This document shows positions 54,815-64,000 of a DNA stretch of 64,000 bases, piece after piece. The notes beneath the pieces were generated by a model that saw only the letters and a program-made list of their open reading frames with translations, did no database searches and was not told the origin of the DNA. Numbering within the stretch: the first letter of the stretch is position 1; every line of letters begins with the position of its first letter. The stretch covers positions 104,578,966 through 104,642,965 of the forward strand of contig CM060947.1 in NCBI GenBank assembly GCA_030765055.1. The letters run 5' to 3'. A program made the position numbers and the translations under genes. The DNA is from Mantis religiosa. Lineage: Eukaryota > Arthropoda > Insecta > Mantodea > Mantidae.

Positions 54815-55287
54815 TGTGACTTTGTGTGTTCTTAAGATTTAAAGTCCAACTTGCAGAAATTCTAAATGTTCTTTATTTCCGTAGAAATACAGTTTGTTCA
54901 CCTCTGACAACAGCAGAATGACGTAACACAAACGTACACAATTTTCAAGTCTGTCTGTCACACTCCTCACTAGCAACTTCGTTCACTATGGCTTCCTGCC
55001 GGACTGACTGCTTCCCTACACTCTGTAGTGGCTTCCCGCCGATACTAACTTGATTCGTTTAGTGTAGTCGCTTTTATCCACTAATCACTGGTTCTGAAGT
55101 TTCCTGATACCTCACGAAGCATCACGGTCTTTCATGATGGTGACGGAGCTGTCCAGACATTTCTCTGGCTCTCTCTCCCCACTCCTTCAGCAAGTGCCAA
55201 TCCGTCACATGAGTAGGCGTAGCCTGGACGCTGTATCTTTCTTTCTGCCAGCTGGTTTTGTCGTTACTTCGACGATCGGGTGACACA
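54815..55287 (-). repeat. Gyp-2 3' LTR
   Basis: On the minus strand it runs from TGTGTCACCC to AAAGTCACA (473 bp) immediately after GAGGAGGGAGC. Its last ~90 bp resemble the solo LTRs at 49935 and 53921, while the rest does not match the Gyp-1 LTR. Confidence 0.88.
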
Positions 55288-55296
55288 GCTCCCTCC

Positions 55297-58200
55297 TCAA
55301 GTCTGGTTGTCCCGAACAGCACCATCTTAGCGGGCCAGATGATCCAGGTGTACCACCAACATCCTTCCTCGGGGCACCTTCTGGATTCGGTAGATCAGGT
55401 CGTTAATTCCTTTTACCACCTGGTACGGTCCTTGCCACGGGCAGCTTCCCTTGGTCCGGGTAGGGCGGTACAACCAGACCAGGTCACCTTGCTGAAATCC
55501 TTGGCTTTTGGCTTGTCTATCGTACCGGGTCTCCATGCGATCGCTCGCCTTCTGGATGTTCTGACGAACCAGCTCATGCATGTCGTGGAGATGGTCCACC
55601 AGGTACTCCACATACTCGATTGCTGGCTGTTTCGCTTCCGGGGGACTCCCAAAAGCCAGGTCACAAGGGAGGCGCACCTCTCGGCTGGCTGGCGTCAACC
55701 CAGTGGTGTCGTGTGTTGACGAGCGGTAGTCCAGCGGGAACAGTGGCACCTTGACGTCCCAGTCTCGCTGATGGCTGGTCACGACCTTCCTCAGATGTTC
55801 TTCTAAGGTCTTGATGTACCTCTTGACCATGCCGACCGACTGCGGGTGTAGAGGTGTTGTGTAGGTCTTGTTTACCCCCAGTCTTTCCAGTGCCTCCTTT
55901 ATTAGTTGAGACTCAAAATTAGTGCCCTGGTCGCTATGGAGCTCTAACGGCACCCCAAAACAGCAGAACAGTTGCTCCTCGAGGTAGACTGTAATTGTCT
56001 TCGTCTTCTGGTTCGGGATGGCATATACCTCCGGCCACTTGGTGAAGTAGTGCACGGCCACCATGAGGTACTTATGGCCTCGGTCGGACACTGGAAAAGA
56101 TCCAGCTATGTCGACAGCGATGCATTCGAATGGCGCTTCGACGTTGTACTACTGCATGCGACCCCGGCTCCTAGTCTGGCGGCCGCGAATCACCGCACAC
56201 GTGACATTGACGGCACCATCTCTCAGCGTCTGCTCGGAGCCTCAGCCAGTAGTTGCACTGTCGGAGTTTGTCGATCGTTTGGTTCGCTCCCAGGTGTGCT
56301 GCTGAAGTACCGGCTTGCACTTCCTCCAAGACTTCCAGGACCTTACTTCGGGGAAGTACCAACTGCTCCCTCTGCGGCTTTCCATCGGGTGATTCCCATA
56401 CCCGGAACAGCGCGGCCTCTGTGATCTTCAATGAGTTCCATTGGGTTTAGTACGACTTGTATGTAGCGCTCCTTGGTGCGATGTCCTCCCAGGTTGGTCT
56501 TGTCCCTGCCTCCACTTCCTTCAAGAGTGTCCCCAAGTTAGCGTCCGCTAGCTGTTCCCTCCTGAGGCCTGAGCTATCCCAGCCAACGGCAGGCACTGCC
56601 GTGACCACTCTAACAGTTGCGGCACGCTCCTTCTCTTCCACTCTGGTGCATTGACTGCTTTCTTCCGGGCAGGTTCTTCGGGACATGGCGTCTGCGTTGC
56701 CGTGGCTCTTCCCTCTACGATGTTCAGAGGTGAAGTCGTACTCTTGCAGCCTCTGGACCCAACGGGCTGTCCGGCCTTCCAGGTTTCTAAAGCTGAGTAG
56801 CCAGGTTAGGACGCAGTGGTCAGTCCTTAGTTGGAATGGCTGACTGTACAGGTACTTGTGGAAGTGCTCCAAGGCCTTTACTACCGCCAGTAGTTCTCGC
56901 CGGGTAATGCAGTAGTTCTTCTCTGCCTTGGATAGCTCTTGCTGTAGTAGGCTATTACTCGCTCGTGGCTGTCCTGAACTTGGGATAGGACGCCTCCAAA
57001 TCAATGGTCGCTGGCGTCGATATCCACAATGAAGGCGCCGCCTGGATGTGGGAATCCCAAAATAGGAGCACTGCATAGTGTCTTCTTCAGCTGCTGGAAA
57101 GCACCTCCGTCTACCCATAAGGCCGTTGTTCTTCTGTCAGGCGGGTGAGAGGCTTGGTGGATCAGCAGAACCAGCAGAAGATGCGAGTCGCATGCGGGGC
57201 TTGACGATGCTGGAGAAGCCCTTTATGAAGCGGCGGTAATAACTGCGCAGCCCCAAGAAACTGCTCAATTCTCTCTTATCCTTTGGCCGAGACCAATCTC
57301 TCACGGCCTGTGTTTTCTCTGGATCTGTGGCCACTCCGGTTGGTGAAACTATGTGGTCCAAGTAGTTGATTTCTTTGCGGAAGAGCTGACACTTTTTCGC
57401 GTTTAGCTTCAAATTGGTTGCCTGCAATCTCTGCAACACCTTGCTCAGGTATTCCAGATGGTCTTCGAAGGTCTTACCGACGATGATGTCATCCAGGTGT
57501 AGCAGGCAGGCGTCATAAGGCAGTCCTGTCATCACTGACTCTATTAGGAATTGGAAGGTAGCTGGTGCGTTGCAGAGGCCAGAGGGCATAACTTTGAACT
57601 GCCAAAGCCCTTGGCCTGTCGATAGTGCGGTCTTTTCCTTGTCTCTCGGGTCCAGAGCTACCTGCCAGTAACCCGACTTCAGGTCCAGGGTCGAGAACCA
57701 CTGCACACCAGCAAGCGTGTCCAAGGTTCGTAAATCCGGGTAAGGGAAAGCAATCCTTCCTGGCGACAGCGTTCAGCTTCCTGTGGTCCATGCAGAAGCG
57801 TAACTTGCCGTTCTTCTTCGTCACCAAGACCACAGGGGAACACCAAGGTCTGCCAGACTCTTCAATCACTCCCCTGGATCTCATGTTCTCCAACATGTCT
57901 CGTACCACCGCTTGTTTTGCCAGCGGAACGCGTCTAGGTGGTTGCCGAATAGGCCGGGCGTCTCCGGTGTCGATGTGGCGTAGCATTCGGTCAGTGCGGC
58001 CGTAGTCGCTGTCGCCTTGGCTGAAGACGCGCTGGTATCGTCTCAGCAGTTGTCGAACCTTCTCGAGCTGATCTGTGGTCAGTTGGTCGGCCGCCCTCTC
58101 CAATAAGCCTTCCAGTCGGGGCCCCAGGTATTGCGTCGGCACCGGCTCCTGTGTCTTGTCGATTGGTGTTACGCTGACCACGTGCTCGCACGTCCCCAAC

Positions 58201-58859
58201 TCCGTCCCGGCCTGGACATCGTGATTGGTGTCTGTCAGGATGAGCAGTCTCACTGGCACCTCCTCTCGGCGCGGCACCAATGTCCTGACTGCACATAGTC
58301 CGTGCACAGGCGTCTTCTGGTCCAGATTCATGTTCTTCGTGCGCTGGCCTTCCAGCCGCGCCGTCACCACCACCTCGCTTCTCGCGGGGACAACTACGTC
58401 TTCCCTCAAGATGACCCTGCAGAGTCCAAGGTGTTCCTGGGTTGCCGGAGTATGACCTTTTCTCCATTGTGCAGCAGGACTTTCCTGCCGACATCGTCCG
58501 TCGCCTCGTGTCTTCTGAGAGCATCCAATCCCAGTATCACCTCCTCAGCCACCTTCGCGACGAACATCCACAGACACAGCACTCCGTCCCAAGGTCAACT
58601 GCAGCAGGGCCTCCTTCTCCACAGGCAAGGTGTTGTCCGATGCCCTCACCAGCTGGTATGGTCGGCTGGGTTTTCTCGACGACAAACCCCTGGCCACGAG
58701 AGGCCTGATGACGGTCACGGCTGCCCCGGTGTCCACCAGCACGCGGCATGGCCTCCCCTTCACCCACCCGTCCGCGATGAGGCTGTCATCCATATGCCGG
58801 CTGATGGCGCGCAATGTCACTCGAGGGGATGGTGGTGATGGCCCCGATATGTTCCTCAC
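55297..58859 (-). pseudogene. Gyp-2 pol (protease, RT, RNase H, integrase), broken
   Basis: In order on the minus strand: protease LVDTGAAVTVIRPL (about 58750-58710); the pre-RT segment 58409-57730 with VVLVTKKNGKLRFC; RT FSTLDLKSGYWQVALD and HLDDIIV (57724-57137); RNase H and linker to 56447; integrase finger CRQCHVC (about 56200); the core HSDQGTNFES and PLHPQSVGMVKRY; and the C-terminus to 55297. Frameshifts near 58530, 57730, 57130, 56440 and 56130 break it. One change, HPQSDGMVE to HPQSVGMVK, removes the Asp and the putative catalytic Glu of the DDE triad region. Confidence 0.9.
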
Positions 58860-59599
58860 CTTTGTACCTACAATAAATAATTATAAAAATATAATGATTA
58901 AATAGCTTTTTATATATTTAAATTACAAAACATTCCATTTTGATGACCTTTTGATTTATCCAAGCATCTTTTGAGGATTTTGAATAGCTCAGCTTTGGAA
59001 TTGCTTATGTGTTACCAGGTATGTTCACATGCCAATTGAGAACTAAGTAATACCTCAAGTGGCAATATCTGGGATTTTAATCCCCAAGAGATCAAATCAG
59101 AGTTCTTTGATGGAGTTGCGAAGAGTCACAATATTTTGCAATCTTGCACACAGTTTTATTCAACTATGTATGGAAGACAAGAGGCTTCATGAAATACCCT
59201 AATGAGGAAGGAATGACATATTAATAGATGTTCCAGAGGTCCTTATTCTGTATATGATCCTTATTCTATAGTATGCATACTATAAAGAAATGAAAGCTTA
59301 GAAAAGAAGAAGCTTTAAGGGGACAGACATCTCAAACCTCAGCATGGGGAACAAAGAGACCATAATCCCAGTAGCGCTATGCGACAGATCCATAACTTCG
59401 TGAAAGTTAAGCTTTTATCCAACTTAACACCTTAGTAGGAAAGAGTATTCTTCCACTCAATCCTTTATCCGAGATATGTGAATGAAGGCAAGTTGACCAG
59501 GAAATGGCATTAGAAAAATGGCATTGCTTTTCACCAGGTGGTTGAATGCACAATTGCTAATGCCTGCATCACCCTTGATGAGATAAAAAGATATGTGTT
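58860..59599. other. Intron 5, no feature recognised
   Basis: No open frame or repeat supported. Confidence 0.5.
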
Positions 59600-59643
59600 A
59601 AATTAATTGGAAGTCGATTAATGACACAAAACAACACTTACTT

Positions 59644-61320
59644 TTAAATTTTCCTGGAACTAGTTTCTGGGGCCTTCCCTGTATCTTCAGCCGGACGTCG
59701 ACTGGTTCTCATTGGTGTAGCTGGCAATATTTTGTCATCGGTCTCCTCTGGTGGCGGTTCGAGGAACTTGCTGAACAAATCTTTCTGGGGGATGTCGAAA
59801 TTGAATACTTTGTTCCTATTTTTTGAAATAAAGATTTGTTCCCATGTGGACAGTTCTTCTTTTCCTATAGTATGTTTTAGTAATTTTGGATCTGGATTTA
59901 TGTTGTGGTTTTTTTCCCAAAAATGCGTGGCAACTGCTGATTTTTCTAATTGTTTGTATTTTATGTTCCTAAAGTGTTCCTTTGCTCTTGCTTCTAAATT
60001 TCTTTTGGTTTTTCCAATATAAATTTGACTACAGTCACAGCATTCAATTTGATATATACCAGATTTTTTGTTAGATGGAATGGCATCTTTGACGTTTGAG
60101 CAAATTAGGTTTTTTAAGGAGTAATGGTTCACTGGAGCTAGTTGAATGTTTTGTTTTTTGAAGATTTTTTTTTAATTTATCAAAGGCCCATGGATGGTAA
60201 GTGAATTTTTTGAAGATCATTTTAGTTTCTGTAGCTGAGATGGTTGTGGTTTCCTTTAGTAGTTTCTTCTTATTTGCTAAGTTCATTTTTTTGTCTACTA
60301 GTGATTTGGGAAAGTCATTTTTCTGTGCTATTTCAATAATTTTGTTGTATTCTATTTTGTATTCTTCTGCTGTGAGAGTGATGTTGACCAGTCTGTGTGC
60401 TAAACTATTAAATATTGCCTGTTTGTGGGATCTTGGATTGTAGCCATTAGCTTTTATGTAGTTGTCTGTCTGTGTTGGTTTTCTGTAAATGCCAAAGTTT
60501 ATTCTATTTTTATTTCTGATTATTTTTAGATCTAAAAATGGTAAATACTCGTCTTTTTCAACTTCTACAGTGAACTTGATGCTTTTTTTCTTGAATATTT
60601 AAAAGTTTTAGTGCATCACTGATGTGTTTTTTTGGCACTATGGCAAATATTTCATCTACATATCTTTGCCAGAGTTTGAACATCCATGGGAAACCTTTAG
60701 TGATCTTTATTTCTAGTGCACTCATGTACAGATCGGCCAGGAAGGGTGATAAGGGGTTGCCCATTGCTAAACCAGAAGTTTGATGGAAATATTTTGTTTG
60801 AAACTGGAAGAAATTCTGTTCTATGCATAATTTGGTAAGTTCGATGTAATCTGAAATTTCAAGTGATGACATTCCAAGAGATTTGAGCCATTTTTGTATC
60901 AATGTTGGGAGCTGTTTAACTGGTATGCTGGGAAACAGTGATTTAACGTCAAATGAGACTAGTGTGTCCTCTTCATTTAGTTCAGTATCCTTAATGTGTT
61001 CTATAAGTTCATAGGTGTTTTTGATGCTTAGGCTATCGAATTTTGGAAATGAGTTGAATTTGTTTATTAGCCACTTTGCAAGTTTGTATGTTGGTGAATT
61101 TATACTGCTAACTATAGGTCTCATTGTTATGGATGGTTTGTGTATTTTGGGTAAGCCATAACGTCTAGGTAAGGTTGGGTTATCTGGTTTAACTGCATAT
61201 TTGTTTGATATTATATTTGATTTTGCTATTGTTTTTTCAAATGATTTTATGCAAGCTGTTAATGGATTTTTGTTAATGGTTTCATATTCACTGTTAGTTA
61301 GCATTTCTTCAATTTTTTCA
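59644..61320 (-). pseudogene. PLE-E minus copy: partial RT and GIY-YIG endonuclease
   Basis: RT blocks in frame 61304-60558: LPRRYGLPKIHKPSITMRPI, LVSFDVKSLFPSIPVKQL (first Asp), SGLAMGNPLSPFLADLYMSA and WQRYVDEIFAIV (motif C, YVDE in place of YVDD). Homopolymer frameshifts near 60590 and 60170 precede the linker KKFTYHPWAFDK and the endonuclease frame 60132-59644, which has SGIYQIECCDCSQIYIGKTK and RNLEARAKEHFRNIK. The N-terminal third of the RT is absent (5' truncation). PLE RTs prime at nicked or exposed ends. Confidence 0.9.
59664..59690 (-). ncRNA. Hammerhead-ribozyme-like core, PLE-E minus copy
   Basis: On the minus strand CTGAAGA (59690-59684), a weak helix II candidate ACAGGG-AAGG-CCCCA, GAAA (59667-59664). 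GTA in AAGTAAGTG is downstream near 59640. Confidence 0.5.
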
Positions 61321-61325
61321 AGGGA

Positions 61326-62544
61326 ATCACTTGAAATTTCAGATTACATCGAACTTACCAAATTATGCATAGAACAGAATTTCTTCCAGTTTCAAACACA
61401 ATATTTCCATCAATCTTCTGGTTTAGCAATGGGCAACCCCTTGTCACCCTTCCTGGCCGATCTGTACATGAGTGCACTAGAAATAAGGATCACTAAATGT
61501 TTCCCATGGATGTTCAAACTCTGGCAAAGATATGTAGATGAAATATTTGCCATAGTGCCAAAAAAACACATCAGTGATGCACTAAAACTTTTAAATATTC
61601 AAGAAGAAAGCATCAAGTTCTCTGTAGAAGTTGAAAAAGACGAGTATTTACCATTTTTAGATCTAAAAATAATCAGAAATAAAAATAGAACAAACTTTGG
61701 CATTTACAGAAAACCAACACAGACAGACAACTACATAAAAGCTAATGGCTACAATCCAAGATCCCACAAACAGGCAATATTTAATAGTTTAGCACACAGA
61801 CTGGTCAACATCACTCTCACAGCAGAAGAATACAAAATAGAATACAACAAAATTATTGAAATAGCACAGAAAAATGACTTTCCCAAATCACTAGTAGACA
61901 AAAAAGTGAACTTAGCAAATAAGAAGAAACTACTAAAGGAAACCACAACCCTCTCAGCTACAGAAACTAAAATGATCTTCAAAAAATTCACTTACCATCC
62001 ATGGGCCTTTGATAAATTCAAAAAAGTCTTCAAAAAACAAAACATTCAACTAGCTCCAGTGAACCATTACTCCTTAAAAAACCTAATTTGCTCAAACATC
62101 AAAGATGCCATTCCATCTAACAAAAAATCTGGTATATATCAAATTGAATGCTGTGACTGTAATCAAATTTATATTGGAAAAACCAAAAGAAATTTAGAAA
62201 CAAGAGCAAAGAAACACTTTAGGAACATAAAATACAAACAATTAGAAAAATCAGCAGTTGCCACGCATTTTTGGGAAAAAAACCACAACATAAATCCAGA
62301 TCCAAAATTACTAAAACATACAACAGGAAAAGAACTGTCCACATGGGAACAAATCTTTATTTCAAAAAATAGGAACAAAGTATTCAATTTCGACATCCCC
62401 CAAAAAGATTTGTTCAGCAAGTTCTTCGAATCGCCACCAGAGGAGACCGATGACAAAATATTGCCAGCTACACCAATGAGAACCAGTCGATATCTGGCTG
62501 AAGATAGAGGGAAGGCCTCAGAAACTAGTTCCGGGAAAATTTAA
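61326..62544 (+). CDS. PLE-E plus copy: C-terminal RT plus GIY-YIG endonuclease, open
   Basis: Open without a stop from the truncation point (SLEISDYIELTKLCIEQNFF) to TAA at 62542. It carries SGLAMGNPLSPFLADLYMSA, RYVDEIFAIVPKKHISDALK, FLDLKIIRNKNRTNFGIYRK (thumb), the linker FTYHPWAFDKFKKVFKKQNI, and the endonuclease SGIYQIECCDCNQIYIGKTK, then RNLETRAKKHFRNIKYK and STWEQIFISKNRNKVFNFDI. About 405 codons of true PLE sequence. The longer open frame from 61201 starts in antisense of the minus copy. It is truncated at the 5' end, so not autonomous. Confidence 0.88.
62498..62524 (+). ncRNA. Hammerhead-ribozyme-like core, PLE-E plus copy
   Basis: CTGAAGA (62498-62504), helix II TAGAGG-GAAGG-CCTCA, GAAA (62521-62524), then TTCC/GGGAA able to form a short helix III-like hairpin and a downstream GTA in AAAGTAAGTG (about 62548). 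The core overlaps the end of the endonuclease ORF. Confidence 0.55.
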
Positions 62545-62592
62545 AAGTAAGTGTTGTTTTGTGTCATTAATCGACTCCCAATTAATTTAATT

Positions 62593-63833
62593 TATACAAC
62601 AACACTGTTTTCAACACTTCCATGAAAGGAGATATAAGTGTATTAGGTTGAAGTTTTTGTATGGTTGTCTATCTTTACAGTATATAAATATACAACATAT
62701 TGTGCTATATTGAGTATTGCTGTATTGGTAGATTGTCATTAAACCCTAAATAGCATGAGGGATTTACAAAAATTTTGGTAACTCTGACTGTTATTGGCTT
62801 TAGTGTAGATTTATTTTCTACAAATGAGACAGCAAACAAACTTTTTAAGGTATATTTGTAGCAGATGTATACAATATGTAGGTATTACCAGATAAATTAC
62901 TTTGTGCAGGAGACTTGCATTTCAAATTGTGAAGGAAGCCTTCTTGATGTCAAGATATCTATGCAGTTTAAGCCCTATCCTTGAATCCTATGGGAATAGC
63001 CTCCTCCTTCAGTAGCTGTTGAGACATTGAGAGCCTAGGAGAAAATCATATTGATTGTCAGAGGTGACTTAAGTGTCACCCATTACTGGAACAAGCAACA
63101 AAGTATTAGCCTCTCAAAGATCTTCAAGATCGACAAGAGGCTAATACAGCTGTAACTGACAGGATGAACGAAATCCTGCCCTGGTTTCAACACCATATTT
63201 ATAAATACTCTATTTAAAACCATAAAAATACTATTTTCTTATTTTTGAATTAAAAACATTTTCTAATTATTATAGATTAGTAATAATTTTGAAACATGTG
63301 AAATCAAGTGAATTAAAGAGGAAGTGGTAACAATTTGGGTAGGTTAAGAATAACCAACACACTCCTTTGTAAATTTTACTTTAATGATTAACTTCAAATT
63401 TAGCTTTCCAAAAATAATTTAATTTTCCTCACTCTGACTTTTAAAGGATTCTCCCTAATAGGTCCATTAAATGCTCAAATGTATTGAGAAAAGTGATAAA
63501 AATAGATAAATGAAAGGACAGCTAATTTTAAATCTGCATCTGTAAAATATCTGACAGGCTTTTCAGAATTTGAAATGATTTTTAGTAGAGAAAAGACAGC
63601 CTTAGCTGAAGAAATTTAGAGCAAATCATAACACACTGTGTCACTAATTATAAAAATTCTTATGGTTATAAGAGTCACTCAAATTTAAAATTTGTGATTA
63701 TAAACAGCATTTCATTTAATAGTTAATTTTATGACTGCCTGAAATGTCATTCTCTACTGATAACATAAATCTTTAATGAATAATTGCTTTTCTCATTGAA
63801 TGTGCACTGTTTAACACTGATTTCATTCAATAG
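62593..63833. other. Intron 5, last part
   Basis: No feature recognised. It ends in the acceptor TTCATTCAATAG at 63833. Confidence 0.6.
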
Positions 63834-64000
63834 AACCCGAAAACAGGAAGTGGAACTATTGAAAAAGCAGAAGGAAAATATTGTTATAGATGGACTAAAA
63901 ATAAAAACACATACACCGTCTCAGGCTCAAAGGTCCACAACTAACATACAAAAGTTTGATCATTTATATCAACCTATTACATCTACTGCACTTGAAACAA
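63834..64000 (+). CDS. Host gene, exon 6 (continues past the window)
   Basis: The first base completes an Arg codon with exon 5, then 55 codons beginning TRKQEVELLKKQKENIVIDG, then a Ser/Thr/Gln-rich segment (THTPSQAQRSTTNIQKFDH). It is open to the window edge. The switch from Lys/Glu-rich helix to a Ser/Thr-rich stretch suggests the end of the coiled coil. Confidence 0.75.

Larger units (their letters stand above)
54815..58859 (-). mobile_element. Second Ty3/gypsy copy (Gyp-2), 5'-truncated
   Basis: Minus-strand pol from the protease to the integrase plus a 3' LTR (54815-55287). The left end of gag and the 5' LTR are missing; homology to Gyp-1 stops at about 58859. Over pol the protein is very similar to Gyp-1 (for example, SKAEKNYC.TRRELLAVVK is shared), but the LTR is a different sequence. 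Confidence 0.92.
59600..62592. mobile_element. Head-to-head Penelope-like pair (PLE-E), ~3 kb
   Basis: Two oppositely oriented copies share ~1.27-kb arms (59600-60880 and 61326-62592), about 95% alike by eye. The minus copy extends 450 bp further 5' into the RT. Both tails end AGTAAGTGTTGTTTTGTGTC then TTAATCGACT and an AATTAATTTAA end. It is the youngest PLE in the window. Confidence 0.93.

Noticed and set aside
61201..61325. Extra ~40 N-terminal codons of the 447-codon frame on the plus strand
   Set aside because: They are antisense of the minus PLE copy across the palindrome centre, not PLE protein.

Overview
This window reads as eukaryotic, intron-rich, AT-rich nuclear DNA from an arthropod, most likely an insect. 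That rests on the repeat mix: Penelope-like elements (PLEs) with GIY-YIG endonucleases, D,D34D mariners, a hAT relic, Ty3/gypsy LTR elements, an R1-type LINE, an I-like LINE with RNase H, and several tRNA-derived SINE families. I cannot name the species. Nothing bacterial, plasmid or CRISPR-like is present.

One host gene can be supported. Six exons on the + strand (7423-7516, 19306-19432, 23623-23767, 32419-32560, 52041-52137 and 63834 to the window end) keep one open frame across five introns, with phases 1, 2, 0, 1 and 2 matching at every junction. Together they encode the first ~257 residues of a Lys/Glu/Gln-rich, probably coiled-coil protein that I do not recognise. Intron 5 uses a GC-AG donor. 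Almost everything else lies in its introns or in the 7.4 kb upstream.

Layout. 1-7.4 kb: upstream flank with a tail-only PLE palindrome, a 411-bp (TAAA)n tract, a short fragment of a repetitive gene family and a hAT transposase relic. 7.5-19.3 kb (intron 1): SINEs of several families, a PLE fragment, and a mariner with a SINE inside it. 19.4-32.4 kb (introns 2 and 3): two PLE palindromes, LINE fragments, a PLE fragment and palindromic tRNA-like repeats. 32.6-52.0 kb (intron 4): two nests. The first is an I-like LINE (-) holding a SINE and a Ty3/gypsy element (+), which itself holds a nearly intact R1-type LINE (-). The second is a mariner holding a LINE, holding a solo LTR, holding a 74-bp PLE-tail insertion. 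52.1-63.8 kb (intron 5): a deletion-derivative mariner with an open frame, a solo LTR, a 5'-truncated second gypsy (-) and a ~3-kb head-to-head PLE pair.

The most interesting signals are: (i) hammerhead-ribozyme-like cores (CUGANGA, helix, GAAA) at the 3' ends of several PLE copies; (ii) three insertions sharing the same PLE termini, each with a 12-15 bp target-site duplication, two of them (74 and 164 bp) lacking any coding body; (iii) divergent palindromic pairs of tRNA-like SINE heads; (iv) the multi-layer nests with exact target-site duplications, which fix the order of insertion.
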